A stretch of 64,000 nucleotides of DNA from Hyphomicrobiales bacterium (GCA_900471515.1 UCFC01000015.1:297018-361017), one strand, 5' to 3'; positions 28,076-39,250 are shown, counted from the stretch's first letter. Numbers and translations are program-made. Notes: generated by a model from the letters alone, not told the origin.

Positions 28076-29125
28076 ATGCGTTACAACCAACTCGGAAATA
28101 CCGGACTTTTCGTATCTGAAATCTGCCTTGGCACCATGACCTTTGGTGAAGCCAAGGAGGGCTCCCTGTGGGGCGCCATCGCCGATGTCGACCAGAAGGC
28201 GGCCGATGAGATCGTCCGGCGCTCGCTCGATGCCGGCGTCAACTTCATCGATACTGCAGACGTTTATTCCTTTGGCGAATCCGAACGCCTGCTCGGCCAG
28301 GCGCTGAAGAATCTCGGCGTTCCGCGCAAGGATGTCGTCATCGCCACCAAGGTCTACGGTGTCATGGGCGACAAGCCGAACGACCGCGGCGCCTCGCGCG
28401 GCCATATCATGGATTCCGTCGAGGCGAGCCTTGAGCGCTTGCAGACCGACCATATCGATCTCTACCAGATCCACGCCACCGATCCGGTCACGCCGATCGA
28501 CGAAACGCTGCGTGCGCTCGACGATCTCGTCTCTCGTGGCCTCGTGCGTTATGTCGGCGTGTCCAACTGGCAGGCCTGGCGCATCGCCAAGGCGCTCGGC
28601 ATTTCCGAACGCAAGGACTATGCCCGCTTCGAGACCGTGCAGGCCTATTATTCGATCGCCGGCCGCGATCTCGAGCGCGATATCGTGCCGCTCCTGCAGG
28701 AAGAAAAGCTCGGCCTCATGGTCTGGTCGCCGCTCGCCGGCGGCCTGCTCTCGGGCAAATACGGCCCGGGCGCACCGGGCAATGGCGAGGGCCGCCGCGC
28801 CAATTTCGACTTCCCGCCCGTCGACAGCGATCGCGCCTGGGCCTGCGTTGCCGTCATGCGCGAGATTGCCGGCAAACACGGCGTCAGCGTCGCCACCGTG
28901 GCGCTGGCCTATATTCTCGCCAAGCCCTTCGTGACGACCGTCATCATCGGCGCCAAGCGTGTCGACCAGCTCGACCAGAACCTTGCCGCCGTCAAGCTGA
29001 AGCTCGATGCCGACGACATGAAGCGGCTCGACGAGGTGAGCGCGCTTGCACCGGAATATCCGGGCTGGATGCTGACCCGCCAGGCCGCCGCCCGCCGCCC
29101 GGTCGATTTCGAGCCCAAGGCCTGA
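28076..29125 (+). CDS. Aldo/keto reductase
   Basis: NADPH-dependent oxidoreductase with a TIM-barrel fold, 349 residues. The ATG at 28076 opens the conserved MRYNQLGNTGLFVSEICLGT; upstream in-frame codons are not conserved-looking. Catalytic tetrad: Asp and Tyr in FIDTADVYSFGESE, Lys in VVIATKVYG, His in LYQIHATDP. The cofactor site shows TTVIIGAKRVDQLDQNLAAV. Sequence type is close to the YajO/Tas-like AKR11/12 group. The substrate is unknown. It ends at a bidirectional terminator. Confidence 0.93.
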   Translation: MRYNQLGNTGLFVSEICLGTMTFGEAKEGSLWGAIADVDQKAADEIVRRSLDAGVNFIDTADVYSFGESERLLGQALKNLGVPRKDVVIATKVYGVMGDKPNDRGASRGHIMDSVEASLERLQTDHIDLYQIHATDPVTPIDETLRALDDLVSRGLVRYVGVSNWQAWRIAKALGISERKDYARFETVQAYYSIAGRDLERDIVPLLQEEKLGLMVWSPLAGGLLSGKYGPGAPGNGEGRRANFDFPPVDSDRAWACVAVMREIAGKHGVSVATVALAYILAKPFVTTVIIGAKRVDQLDQNLAAVKLKLDADDMKRLDEVSALAPEYPGWMLTRQAAARRPVDFEPKA

Positions 29126-29148
29126 TCAAGCCGAAGCCGGATTGAACA

Positions 29149-29178
29149 AAGGACCGCCGTTCCCGCGGCGGTCCTCGC
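29149..29178. terminator. Bidirectional terminator
   Basis: Perfect 9-bp stem GGACCGCCG / CGGCGGTCC with a 6-base loop, preceded by AAA and followed by a short T-containing tail. It lies between the convergent aldo/keto reductase and DUF305 genes. Confidence 0.75.
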
Positions 29179-29194
29179 ATTTTGGACCGAAGAA

Positions 29195-29554
29195 TTACTT
29201 CGCGTGCGCCTTCAGCCAGGCATTCATTTCGGCGATTTCGGCTTCCTGCGCCTTGATGACGCCTTCCGCAAGCTTGCGGATTTCGGGATCTTTCCCGTAT
29301 TGCAGCTCGATCTTGGCCATGTCGATCGCTCCCTGGTGATGCGGGATCATGCTGCGAACGAAATCGACATCGGTATCGCCGCTCAGTTTGATCATCATAT
29401 CCTTGTGCATCCTGTCATTGGCCTCGGTAAAGGCTTGGCTGGACGGGCTGTGGCCGCCCATGTGCTTGGACATGTCCATGGCCGGCATATCCTCGGCGAA
29501 AGCCGGCGCGGCAAAGGCGATCAGTGCGGAAAGTGCGAATATTTTCAGAGACAT
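29195..29554 (-). CDS. DUF305 (CopM-like) exported protein
   Basis: 119 residues: signal peptide MSLKIFALSALIAFAAPAFA, then a helical DUF305 domain of the ferritin-like kind. The mature N-terminus EDMPAMDMSKHMGGH is rich in Met and His. The core motif is VDFVRSMIPHHQGAIDMAKI, whose His pair and Met residues bind metal in CopM-type proteins. Family members bind copper or silver in the periplasm. The next gene on the same strand is also an exported Met/His/Cys-rich protein, supporting a metal-handling role (inference). Confidence 0.88.
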   Translation of the reverse strand: MSLKIFALSALIAFAAPAFAEDMPAMDMSKHMGGHSPSSQAFTEANDRMHKDMMIKLSGDTDVDFVRSMIPHHQGAIDMAKIELQYGKDPEIRKLAEGVIKAQEAEIAEMNAWLKAHAK

Positions 29555-29623
29555 GAGTATTCCTTCCTCTGTCTGACAATAGGTTCTGGCGGCGGCAGGG
29601 CTGCCGTTCTCAAGAAGGGGACG

Positions 29624-29989
29624 TCAGACGAGACGGGGAGGCGGCGCCTGCGGTGCAGGCCTGTTGTCGCTAAGCGCCCGGTCGAGTGCCGGAGAAGGAT
29701 AGGCGAAAACATGCCTGCCGCCATCGGCAAGCAGATCGGCCGGCGGCAGCACCAGGCAGGCCGCGCAAAGCGGCATATGGGCGACACCCGTGGCGCACGG
29801 GTCCTTCGCGGATCTGTCCTTGGCCGCCATCTCGGGCATCGTCATGCCTTCCGTGTGGTGATGCGCCACGCTCGCCTTGGCCTGAACCTGCATGGTCATC
29901 GAGGCACAGGTCGGACAGCCCGCCCATGCCGACAGGGTGCCGTAGACCAGCCAGGCGAAGATCATGCTTATGAGGGCGAAAGCGCGCAT
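29624..29989 (-). CDS. Small exported Cys/His/Met-rich protein
   Basis: Family not securely recognised. The ATG at 29989 gives 121 residues beginning MRAFALISMIFAWLVYGTLS, a signal peptide or membrane anchor ending near SAWAG. The mature part has CPTC, a HHHTEGMTMPEM cluster, CATGVAHMPLCAACL and a Pro-rich tail (NRPAPQAPPPRLV). The ligand density suggests binding of a thiophilic metal such as copper. It lies 69 bases upstream of, and on the same strand as, the DUF305 gene, so cotranscription is likely. DUF2946-type proteins have a similar layout; the match is a guess. Confidence 0.65.
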   Translation of the reverse strand: MRAFALISMIFAWLVYGTLSAWAGCPTCASMTMQVQAKASVAHHHTEGMTMPEMAAKDRSAKDPCATGVAHMPLCAACLVLPPADLLADGGRHVFAYPSPALDRALSDNRPAPQAPPPRLV

Positions 29990-30029
29990 GGGCAAAACAT
30001 AGGCGGGTGCGGGCGAAAAGCCAAGCGGC

Positions 30030-30788
30030 TCACCAGCCGGCAATGACTTTGTGAACGATCTGGTAGTCGCGGCTCTCCTCGCCAAGCGGTGCCACGGGCC
30101 AGTCCCAGCGGACCTTCGCCTCGGGTAGCGCCACGCCATGCATCAGGTCGGCTTCTTCATGCACTTTGCCGGTGCGGTCGATGACGGCATAGGAAATGTC
30201 GGTCACAAGGCAGGTCCGGCAGGGCAGGTCGGAAAGCCCCTGAATATGCGCCGCGATCAGACGTTCCACCGTGTCCGCAGGCATGTCCGAAGGGGCGTCT
30301 GCCTCGTAGCGTCGTTTGACTCCCCGGCCGATCTGCGAGAGCAGGTTGGCGGAAACGACGAAATCGAGATAGGGCACGCTGCGCAGGAAGCCGAGCGGTT
30401 CCACATCCCTCCCTGCCTTCAGGTCGTCATAACCCGAGAGATCGCGTTCGATCAGCCGCACGTTGCGGTAGCCCTTGGCCTTCAGCCACAGGCGCACGGA
30501 TGCCAGATGCACGAGATCGACGAGCACGAGCGTATCGAAACTTGCTGCCAGATCCCCGATCGGCACGTCCCTCAGCAGGCCGGAGCCGAGCACGACGGCG
30601 GTTCGCCGCTGCCGAAGATCGCTCATCGCGGCCCGCATGGCGTCCTTGCTGCTCGCCTCATGCGCCGCCCAGGCCCGCCCGCAACGGCCGGCGCGCGACC
30701 AGAGATTGACCGAATAGCGCACGAAGCGGCGGTAGGCGCGGCCGGTGAGCGCCGCCGTGGCGAGATACTGAAGCGCTTCCGCGATCAT
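30030..30788 (-). CDS. Methyltransferase-like protein of unknown substrate
   Basis: 252 residues. The segment [20 protein letters not shown] at about 63-82 is a Rossmann glycine-rich loop, followed 12 residues on by [16 protein letters not shown], as in class I SAM-dependent enzymes. No catalytic NPPY-type motif is seen. The rest ([33 protein letters not shown]) is compatible with that fold. Preceding helices at 1-55 are basic. It lies divergent from hisS. The call to methyltransferase is by fold only. Confidence 0.65.
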   Translation of the reverse strand: MIAEALQYLATAALTGRAYRRFVRYSVNLWSRAGRCGRAWAAHEASSKDAMRAAMSDLRQRRTAVVLGSGLLRDVPIGDLAASFDTLVLVDLVHLASVRLWLKAKGYRNVRLIERDLSGYDDLKAGRDVEPLGFLRSVPYLDFVVSANLLSQIGRGVKRRYEADAPSDMPADTVERLIAAHIQGLSDLPCRTCLVTDISYAVIDRTGKVHEEADLMHGVALPEAKVRWDWPVAPLGEESRDYQIVHKVIAGW

Positions 30789-30923
30789 GGCGATATCCTG
30801 GCAACAGGTCCTTTCCGCATCGATCCATCGATTCTGGGCGCCATATCAAGACCCTTGCCCTTGCCGCTAACCGCCCAATCCGCTAGGAAACCGCCACTGT
30901 CACATATGTGGAAATCCCCCGAA

Positions 30924-32447
30924 ATGAACGACAAGCAGAAGAAACCGCAAAAGCTCAAGGCCCGCCTTCCGCGCGGCTTCGTCGACCGCTCCGCAGCCGA
31001 TCTCCGCGCCGTCAACGAAATGACCGCGAAGATCCGCGAGGTCTACGAGCATTATGGTTTCGATCCGGTCGAAACGCCGCTGCTTGAATATACCGATGCG
31101 CTCGGCAAGTTCCTGCCCGACAGCGATCGCCCGAACGAGGGCGTCTTCTCGCTGCAGGACGATGACGAGCAGTGGATGTCGCTGCGTTACGACCTGACGG
31201 CGCCGCTTGCCCGCCACGTCGCGGAAAATTTCAACGAGATCCAGCTTCCCTACCGCACCTATCGCGCCGGCTACGTTTTCCGCAACGAGAAGCCGGGTCC
31301 GGGCCGTTTCCGCCAGTTCATGCAGTTCGATGCCGATACGGTCGGCGCGCCGGGCGTCCAGGCCGATGCCGAAATGTGCATGATGATGTCCGATACGCTG
31401 GAAGCGCTCGGCATCAAGCGCGGCGACTATGTGATCCGCGTCAACAACCGCAAGGTTCTGGACGGCGTGCTGGAAGCGATCGGCCTCGGCGGTGACGACA
31501 AGGCCGGCCAGCGCCTCAACGTGCTGCGCGCCATCGACAAGCTCGACAAGTTCGGCCCGGAAGGTGTGGCCCTGCTGCTCGGCCCCGGCCGCAAGGATGA
31601 GTCCGGTGACTTCACCAAGGGTGCCGGCCTCGACCAGAGCCAGATCGACAAGGTGCTGTTCTTCGTCGGCATCAAGAATTATGCCGAAAGTGCAGCCCAG
31701 CTCGCCGAGCTGGTCGCCGGCACGAGCAAGGGCGTCGAAGGCGTCGAGGAACTGAATTTCATCGGCGCGCTCGTCACCAGCGCCGGTTACCAGTCCGACC
31801 GCATCAAGATCGATCCTTCTGTCGTGCGCGGCCTCGAATATTATACCGGCCCGGTCTACGAGGCCGAACTGCTTTTCGACGTCACCAACGAAAAGGGCGA
31901 AAAGGTCGTCTTCGGTTCCGTCGGCGGCGGCGGCCGGTATGACGGTCTCGTTTCCCGCTTCATGGGCCAGCCGGTTCCGGCGACGGGCTTCTCCATCGGC
32001 GTCTCGCGCCTGATGACGGCGCTGAAGAACCTTGGCAAGCTCGGCCAGCAGGATATAATCGAGCCGGTTCTCGTCACCGTCATGGATGGCGATGTCGAGG
32101 CCATGGGCCGCTACCAGCGCTTCACGCAGCAGCTTCGCGCCGCCGGCATCCGTGCCGAAATGTTCCAGGGCAACTGGAAGAAGTTCGGCAACCAGCTGAA
32201 ATATGCCGACCGCCGCGGCTGCCCGATCGCCATCATCCAGGGCGGCGACGAGCGCGCTGAGGGCGTCGTCCAGATCAAGGATCTCATCGAGGGCAAGCGC
32301 CTCTCCGGCGAGATCGAGGACAACACGACCTGGCGCGAGGCGCGCGTGGCCCAGGAAACCGTTGCGGAAGCCGATCTGATCGCCAAGGTGAAGGAAATCC
32401 TCGCCGCCCAGGCGGAGGACCGGAAGAGGGCTGCGAATGCGCAGTAA
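30924..32447 (+). CDS. hisS: Histidyl-tRNA synthetase
   Basis: Class II aminoacyl-tRNA synthetase charging tRNA-His. 507 residues from the ATG at 30924 ([20 protein letters not shown]); an ATG at 30906 adds 6 residues. Motif 2 lies in [20 protein letters not shown], the histidine-A loop is [15 protein letters not shown] and motif 3 is [15 protein letters not shown]. The C-terminal anticodon-binding domain begins near PVLVTVMDG. This is the long alphaproteobacterial form with an insertion around residues 190-260. It heads the hisS-hisZ-hisG row, interrupted by a palindromic repeat after its stop. Confidence 0.97.
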   Translation: MNDKQKKPQKLKARLPRGFVDRSAADLRAVNEMTAKIREVYEHYGFDPVETPLLEYTDALGKFLPDSDRPNEGVFSLQDDDEQWMSLRYDLTAPLARHVAENFNEIQLPYRTYRAGYVFRNEKPGPGRFRQFMQFDADTVGAPGVQADAEMCMMMSDTLEALGIKRGDYVIRVNNRKVLDGVLEAIGLGGDDKAGQRLNVLRAIDKLDKFGPEGVALLLGPGRKDESGDFTKGAGLDQSQIDKVLFFVGIKNYAESAAQLAELVAGTSKGVEGVEELNFIGALVTSAGYQSDRIKIDPSVVRGLEYYTGPVYEAELLFDVTNEKGEKVVFGSVGGGGRYDGLVSRFMGQPVPATGFSIGVSRLMTALKNLGKLGQQDIIEPVLVTVMDGDVEAMGRYQRFTQQLRAAGIRAEMFQGNWKKFGNQLKYADRRGCPIAIIQGGDERAEGVVQIKDLIEGKRLSGEIEDNTTWREARVAQETVAEADLIAKVKEILAAQAEDRKRAANAQ

Positions 32448-32448
32448 A

Positions 32449-32600
32449 CCCCTCCCCAACCCCTCCCCACAAGGGGGAGGGGCTTATCGTGGCACCGTCC
32501 GGCCCAAAGCAGCATTTGCTCACCCCTCAACGTTTCTGACTTCGCGGGGCGAGCGCTCCAAGTTAACCCCTCCCACCTGTGGGGAGGGGGTGGGGAGGGG
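32449..32600. repeat. Palindromic intergenic element between hisS and hisZ
   Basis: Two C/G-block arms of 34 bases face each other: 32449-32482 (CCCCTCCCCAACCCCTCCCC, continuing into GGGGGAGGGG) and 32567-32600, whose reverse complement begins CCCCTCCCCACCCCCTCCCC. Each arm can also fold on itself. About 84 bases lie between them. It starts 1 base after the hisS stop. Such CCCCTCCCC elements are common between genes in Rhizobiaceae. No open reading frame of note and no target duplication were seen. Confidence 0.85.
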
Positions 32601-32621
32601 ACTTTACCCCGGAGCACAACC

Positions 32622-33743
32622 ATGCCCCTGATCAACCTCCCTGATTTCTCCGGCGAGCTTCTGGACGAGTTTTCCGCCCGCAAGGCGGAACGCATCGACA
32701 CACCGGTGATCCAGCCGGCCGAACCCTTTCTCGATATCGCCGGCGAAGATCTTCGCCGGCGCATCTTCATGACGGAAAGCGAAACCGGCGCCAGCCTGTG
32801 CCTGCGCCCGGAATTCACCATTCCCGTCTGTCTGCGCCATATCGAGAGCGCCACGGGCACGCCGAAGCGCTATTCCTATCTCGGCGAGGTCTTCCGCCAG
32901 CGCCGGGACGGCAGCAACGAATTCTATCAGGCCGGCATCGAAGACCTCGGCGATATCAACCTTGCCAGCGCCGATGCCCGCGCGATCGGCGATGCCGTCG
33001 GCATCCTCTGCCGCCTGCTGCCCGGCCGGCCGCTCTCCGTCACCATCGGCGATCAGGCCGTGTTCGAGGCCGTGGTGCAGGCGCTTGGCCTGCCGCTCGG
33101 CTGGCAGAAGCGGCTGATCCACGCCTTCGGCAACATGATCCGGCTCGAGAGCCTGCTGGCGAGCCTCGTCAGCCCGCAATTCGTCACCGGCCTGGACGAC
33201 AAGGTCGCAGCCCTCGCCGGCCTCGAGGATGAGACGCCGCTGATCGCCTATATCGACGAGACGATGCAGGCGACCGGCTATTCCACCAATGCCAGCCGCT
33301 CGCCGCAGGAAATTGCCCGGCGGCTCAAGGAAAAGCTCGTGCTCTCCGAGACCCGTCTCGATGACGCGGCCTTCCATGTGCTGGAACAGTTCCTGTCGCT
33401 CAACGTGCCGCTGGTCAACGCATCCGCATCGCTTGCGCATTTCGCCGATGCGGCAGGGCTGAAGCTCGGCAACGCATTGGCACGTTTCGACGGACGCGTG
33501 GCGGCGCTTTCCAATGCCGGCGTCGATCTCTCGCTCATCGAATACCGTGCCGCTTTCGGCCGTCCGCTTGATTATTATACCGGCCTCGTCTTCGAGGTGA
33601 TGGTCGAAGGCTCTTCGGCTGTTCTGGCCGGTGGCGGCCGTTTCGACAGGCTGATGACCTTCCTCGGCGCCAGGGACCGTATTCCCGCCGTTGGCTTCTC
33701 CCTCTGGCTCGACCGTATCGAAACCGAAAGGGCAGCCGCATGA
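32622..33743 (+). CDS. hisZ: ATP phosphoribosyltransferase regulatory subunit HisZ
   Basis: HisS-like paralogue without tRNA-charging activity that activates the short form of HisG and binds histidine for feedback inhibition. 373 residues. It keeps the class II core ([55 protein letters not shown]) but lacks the anticodon-binding domain. Its stop overlaps the hisG start (ATGA), giving translational coupling of the two subunits. The start ATG lies 21 bases after the palindromic repeat element. Confidence 0.95.
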   Translation: MPLINLPDFSGELLDEFSARKAERIDTPVIQPAEPFLDIAGEDLRRRIFMTESETGASLCLRPEFTIPVCLRHIESATGTPKRYSYLGEVFRQRRDGSNEFYQAGIEDLGDINLASADARAIGDAVGILCRLLPGRPLSVTIGDQAVFEAVVQALGLPLGWQKRLIHAFGNMIRLESLLASLVSPQFVTGLDDKVAALAGLEDETPLIAYIDETMQATGYSTNASRSPQEIARRLKEKLVLSETRLDDAAFHVLEQFLSLNVPLVNASASLAHFADAAGLKLGNALARFDGRVAALSNAGVDLSLIEYRAAFGRPLDYYTGLVFEVMVEGSSAVLAGGGRFDRLMTFLGARDRIPAVGFSLWLDRIETERAAA

Positions 33744-34435
33744 CGATCACGATCGCGCTTCCCTCCAAGGGCCGCATGAAGGACGACTGCTCGGCGATCT
33801 TCGAGCGCGCCGGCCTGAAAATCTATGCCGTCGGCAACGACCGCTCCTATCGCGGCCGCGTCGAAGGCTGGGACGATGTGGAAATCGCCTTCCTCTCGGC
33901 CTCGGAAATTTCCCGCGAACTCGGCAACGGTTCGATCGATTTCGGCGTCACCGGCGAAGACCTCGTGCGCGAGGGGCTGGCGGAAGCCGACAAGCGGGTG
34001 GAATTCTGCGCCCGGCTCGGCTTCGGCCATGCTGATGTCGTCGTGGCCGTGCCGGAAATCTGGCTGGATGTCGATACGATGGCCGATCTCGTTGACGTCG
34101 CCGCCGATTTCCGCGCCCGTCACGGCCGGCGCCTGGCGATCGCCACGAAATATTGGCGGCTCACACAGCAGTTCTTCTCCAGCCAGCACGGCATCCAGCT
34201 CTACCGCATCGTCGAAAGCCTCGGCGCCACCGAAGGCGCGCCTGCCTCCGGCTCGGCCGATATCATCGTCGATATCACCTCGACCGGCTCGACGCTGCGC
34301 GCCAACCACCTCAAGGTGCTTTCCGACGGCGTCATCCTGCGCTCGGAAGCCTGCCTCGTGCGCGCCCGCAAGGATGCCCATGCCGATACGCCGACGGCAA
34401 ACGCGATTGTCGAGGCCGTGCGCTCGGTTCTCTGA
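33740..34435 (+). CDS. hisG: ATP phosphoribosyltransferase catalytic subunit (short form)
   Basis: Condenses ATP with PRPP, the first step of histidine synthesis. At 231 residues it is the short form (HisGS) that needs HisZ, encoded directly upstream with a 4-base overlap. Visible features are [20 protein letters not shown], the [14 protein letters not shown] substrate loop, [16 protein letters not shown] and the PRPP-binding [19 protein letters not shown]. The C-terminal regulatory ACT-like domain of the long form is absent, as expected. It is followed by a terminator at 34460-34485. Confidence 0.97.
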   Translation: MTITIALPSKGRMKDDCSAIFERAGLKIYAVGNDRSYRGRVEGWDDVEIAFLSASEISRELGNGSIDFGVTGEDLVREGLAEADKRVEFCARLGFGHADVVVAVPEIWLDVDTMADLVDVAADFRARHGRRLAIATKYWRLTQQFFSSQHGIQLYRIVESLGATEGAPASGSADIIVDITSTGSTLRANHLKVLSDGVILRSEACLVRARKDAHADTPTANAIVEAVRSVL

Positions 34436-34459
34436 TTTCAGATTTTCTGACAAAGAAAT

Positions 34460-34485
34460 CCCGCCGTCTTTCGACGGCGGGTTCT
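34460..34485. terminator. Bidirectional terminator between hisG and doxX
   Basis: Perfect 9-bp stem CCCGCCGTC / GACGGCGGG with loop TTTC, preceded by GAAAT and followed by TTCT. It serves the convergent hisG and DoxX family genes. Confidence 0.85.
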
Positions 34486-34506
34486 GCATGCATGCGAGGA
34501 CGTTTG

Positions 34507-34956
34507 TTAGCGGGCGGCGACGGCCTGCGGGCCGCGGCGGGCGTCGAGCGAATAGGCGCCTGCGCCGTTGGTGGCGAGCATGATATAGGCGCCGGCAAGC
34601 GTGATGTTCTTCAGGAAGTTCACGAAGTTCAGGCCGTTGATCCAGCCGTTTGCCGCAGCCGGGAAGTCAGGAACGTTGACGGTCGGCAGGTGGAAGACGA
34701 TGCCGGTGAACACGCAGAATGCGGCAATCAGCCAGCCCGTGTAACGAACCTGATAGCCGATGAGCACCGAAAGGCCCATGACGAGTTCGAAAATGCCGGC
34801 AAGGTAGGTGAGTGCGGTCGAAGCCGGAAGGCCGGCACCGGCGATCATGCCCGCGGTGGCTGCCGGATCGGTCACTTTGCCGAAGCCGGCAAAAATGAAC
34901 ATGAAGGACAGGAGGATGCGGGCGAGAAGGATAAGGACGTTGTTCGTATTCGACAT
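34507..34956 (-). CDS. DoxX family membrane protein
   Basis: 149 residues with four transmembrane helices. The N-terminus VLILLARILLSFMFIFAGFG followed by KVTDP is the DoxX signature, then GLPASTALTYLAGIFELVMG and the C-terminal FLKNITLAGAYIMLATNGAG. DoxX/DoxD-like proteins sit in the inner membrane and have been tied to thiol or redox stress in some bacteria. The function here is unknown. It stands alone, divergent from the glutathione transferase gene, whose redox theme could be a coincidence. Confidence 0.9.
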   Translation of the reverse strand: MSNTNNVLILLARILLSFMFIFAGFGKVTDPAATAGMIAGAGLPASTALTYLAGIFELVMGLSVLIGYQVRYTGWLIAAFCVFTGIVFHLPTVNVPDFPAAANGWINGLNFVNFLKNITLAGAYIMLATNGAGAYSLDARRGPQAVAAR

Positions 34957-35160
34957 GGACGTTGCTCCGTTGAATGGCGCTTGAGGTCTTGATGCCCCGG
35001 CACCGTGTTGGACCTCGTGTGCAACCTATTTCGCCTTTTTCCGGCGTCAGGGAAAGATAAACGGCAGCGGACAGTTTGTTCACTAATAGGAGACGATCAG
35101 GCGGCTTGCCTTGCATGGCGGCGGTCTTTTATGGTCGCCACCTCACCCAAGGAGAAACCG

Positions 35161-35871
35161 ATGGCAGATCTTTCCGCATTTCCGATCACCAGCCGCTGGC
35201 CGGCGAAAAACCCCGACATTATCCAGCTTTATTCGCTTCAGACGCCGAACGGCGTGAAGATTTCGGTAGCACTTGAAGAGCTCGGTCTGCCTTATGAGCC
35301 CCACTATGTCTCCTTCGCGACGACAGACCAGAAGACGGCTGAATTCGTCTCGCTGAACCCGAACGGCCGAATTCCGGCAATCATAGATCCCAACGGTCCG
35401 GATGGAAAGCCGAGCGGCCTTTTCGAATCCGGCGCCATCCTGCTCTATCTGGCGGAAAAGACCGGCAAGCTCATTCCGGCCGATGCTGCGGGCCGCTACG
35501 AAACCATCCAGTGGGTCTTTTTCCAGATGGCCGGCATCGGCCCGATGTTCGGCCAGTTCGGCCATTTCTACAAGGCCGCCGCCGACAAGGTCGCCAACAA
35601 TCCCTACCCGGTGGAGCGCTATCGCGACGAGGCCAAGCGCCTGCTCGGCATCTTGGAAAATCGTCTGCAGGGGCGCCAGTGGATCATGGGCGACGAATAC
35701 ACGATCGCCGACATCACCACGTTCCCGTGGATCCGCGGCGCCGATATTTTCTACGGCGGCCGCGAAGTTCTGGAATATGCGAAATTCCCCGCCGTCATGG
35801 ACTGGCTGCAGCGTTGCATTGCGCGCCCGGCGAGCGAGAAGGGCCTGAACATTCCGGTGAAGCCGGTCTGA
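35161..35871 (+). CDS. Glutathione S-transferase (Nu-class/YfcG-like)
   Basis: 236 residues from the ATG at 35161, after AAGGAG. The N-terminal thioredoxin-like domain shows IQLYSLQTPNGVKISVALEE with the TPNG motif of Nu-class (YfcG/YghU/Ure2p-like) enzymes, and NPNGRIPAIIDPNGPDGKPS with the cis-Pro, then LFESGAILLYLAEKTG (glutathione gamma-Glu contact Glu-Ser). The helical C-terminal domain has DEYTIADITTFPWIRG. Such enzymes act as disulfide-bond reductases with glutathione. It ends at a strong terminator. Confidence 0.93.
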   Translation: MADLSAFPITSRWPAKNPDIIQLYSLQTPNGVKISVALEELGLPYEPHYVSFATTDQKTAEFVSLNPNGRIPAIIDPNGPDGKPSGLFESGAILLYLAEKTGKLIPADAAGRYETIQWVFFQMAGIGPMFGQFGHFYKAAADKVANNPYPVERYRDEAKRLLGILENRLQGRQWIMGDEYTIADITTFPWIRGADIFYGGREVLEYAKFPAVMDWLQRCIARPASEKGLNIPVKPV

Positions 35872-35896
35872 GCACCCTGCTCGGCGTCGAAAATAG

Positions 35897-35930
35897 AAAA
35901 GGCCGATCGCAAGACCGGCCTTTTTCTTGA
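35897..35930. terminator. Rho-independent terminator after GST gene
   Basis: 9-bp stem AAAAGGCCG / CGGCCTTTT with a 10-base loop, followed by TTC. The A's and T's at both ends make it usable from both sides by the convergent GST and PAS-like genes. Confidence 0.85.
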
Positions 35931-35945
35931 AATCGTGCCGGCAGC

Positions 35946-36422
35946 TTACTGGCGGCTGGCGATCTGGCTGCTACCTTCCAGCTTGAAACGGGGGAAGACG
36001 AAAACGCCGACCATGCTGCCGCTGTACTTTTCTTCCAGCCCGTTGGACTCGCCCATGCAGAAGAGCGGCTGGCGGAAGCCGTTCGGCATGATGATGGTGG
36101 TCGAAAAACAGAAGGATGAGGACAGCGTGGCCGCCTGTTCGAAGAGTTGCAGCACGTGGTTGCGGTCCTTGCCGTCGTAGCAACGCACCAGGCTCAGAAG
36201 GCCGCATTCCTGCGCCGAGAGACCGTGCAGCATCGCGCTCCACTCCCCGAGCTTTATTACGCCGGTCGAAAAGTCTCCGATCCAGCTTTCGGATACGGAG
36301 AAGTGCGCCAACATGTCGTGATTGTGATTATTGTAGTCCAGCGAGCCGGGTATCAAAGGTGCGGCAGCATTGGCTTTGGCGATCTTAAACAAGGCGTTCC
36401 CCAGTTCGGGCGCGGCTTCCAT
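35946..36422 (-). CDS. PAS-fold-like protein, unknown function
   Basis: 158 residues from the ATG at 36422 (MEAAPELGNALFKIAKANAA). The frame stays open upstream to a TTG at 36548, so the start is uncertain and no clear ribosome binding site is seen. The sequence (VSESWIGDFSTGVIKLGEWS, HGLSAQECGLLSLVRCYDGK, SSSFCFSTTIIMPNGFRQPL, VGVFVFPRFKL) reads like a PAS sensor fold with no output domain. Similar stand-alone proteins occur in rhizobia. GC content around its 5' side is lower than in its neighbours. Confident that it is a gene, less so about the fold. Confidence 0.65.
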   Translation of the reverse strand: MEAAPELGNALFKIAKANAAAPLIPGSLDYNNHNHDMLAHFSVSESWIGDFSTGVIKLGEWSAMLHGLSAQECGLLSLVRCYDGKDRNHVLQLFEQAATLSSSFCFSTTIIMPNGFRQPLFCMGESNGLEEKYSGSMVGVFVFPRFKLEGSSQIASRQ

Positions 36423-36987
36423 GCCGCGCACTCGGCAAACACAAAGAAACAGGATCACGTAGCGCCAGGCATCATGCCTGTGCTTGTACCTTGCGAAAAC
36501 AAGTTTTCGGCCCGGCACCAGATGGCTGCCGCCGAGTACCTCTCGCAAGGTTTACTCTCATATGTTCGCGGAGACCTTCGAAGCCCGAATGTTCACGCTT
36601 GGCTTTTGGCGCGTTCCGGTCTCGTCTGCGGCGAGCTTCATCCGGGCCGAACGTCAATTGCAGCGCGGATTTATAGGAGCTTTTGCGCAAACGGCAACGG
36701 CTTTTTCGGGGGCGTTGGCATGGCGTTATGGTCGGGATTTTCCGTGGATTTGCAGGTTTTCAGCCAATTTCGTGGCCGGTATTCAGCTTCACGCGCTGTG
36801 GAAACGGTTTCACTCGCGGCAAAACATGCAATCCTCGTAAATTATGCGCCTTGTCGGCGAATTCTTCGCAAGTGAAGAAATGCGCGGCAACGCAAGCTTC
36901 GCGAAAGCCTCGGATAAAAACTTGGCTCCAGAGGGCAAGTTAAACGTTCAAGCGGCCCGTAAACGCGGTGTTTTTCGAATCGCTTGA
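36423..36987. other. Gene-poor, lower-GC stretch between PAS-like gene and groEL
   Basis: About 565 bases without a supported gene. Open frames up to 118 codons exist on the plus strand but look non-coding (Arg/Ser-rich, no ribosome binding site). It has more A/T than the surrounding coding DNA and contains an imperfect palindrome, GTGGAAACGGTTTCAC, near 36797. It may hold the PAS-like gene promoter or a small RNA; nothing decisive is visible. Confidence 0.5.
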
Positions 36988-37016
36988 ATAAAAAAGGGCG
37001 GCCCGAAGACCGCCCC
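36988..37016 (-). terminator. Rho-independent terminator of groESL
   Basis: Read on the minus strand: stem GGGCGG / CCGCCC with an 8-base loop, followed by a run of six T. It lies about 245 bases after the groEL stop because the tandem array at 37055-37281 intervenes. Confidence 0.85.
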
Positions 37017-37054
37017 TCCTGAACTGGATGGTTCAGATGCATGACCCAGGGGCC

Positions 37055-38921
<1,867 letters not shown>

Positions 38922-38953
38922 TCAGCGATATCGGATGAAAGACAACCGGCCAA

Positions 38954-39250
38954 TCAGCCGATGATGCCCATGATGTCGGCTTCCTTCATGATCAGAAGGT
39001 CTTCGCCGTTGATCTTGACTTCCGTGCCCGACCACTTGCCGAACAGAACGCGGTCGCCGGCCTTGACATCAAGCGGAACGACCTTGCCGGACTCGTCGCG
39101 AGCGCCGGTGCCGACAGCGACGATTTCGCCTTCCTGCGGCTTTTCCTTAGCGGTATCCGGGATGATGATGCCGCCCTTGGTCTTCTCTTCGGATTCAACG
39201 CGACGGACGACGACGCGATCGTGAAGCGGACGGAAATTGGTGCTTGCCAT
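38954..39250 (-). CDS. groES: 10 kDa co-chaperonin GroES
   Basis: Heptameric lid of GroEL. 98 residues: [20 protein letters not shown], the mobile loop [16 protein letters not shown] and [20 protein letters not shown] are all typical. It is the first gene of the operon. A CIRCE inverted repeat and a -35/-10 promoter lie upstream at 39308-39370. The spacing between transcription start and ATG is about 85 bases. Confidence 0.99.
   Translation of the reverse strand: MASTNFRPLHDRVVVRRVESEEKTKGGIIIPDTAKEKPQEGEIVAVGTGARDESGKVVPLDVKAGDRVLFGKWSGTEVKINGEDLLIMKEADIMGIIG

Noticed and set aside
32449..32600. CRISPR-like or transposon reading of the C/G-block arms
   Set aside because: There are only two arms in inverted orientation, no spacers, no cas genes and no transposase frame. 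A palindromic intergenic element explains it.
36797..36812. GTGGAAACGGTTTCAC as a LacI-type operator
   Set aside because: Two of eight pairs mismatch and no LacI family gene is nearby. Too weak to list as a site.
36484..36840. 118-codon frame in the gene-poor stretch before groEL
   Set aside because: Arg/Ser/Phe-rich composition with no ribosome binding site and no family resemblance. The stretch is better described as non-coding.
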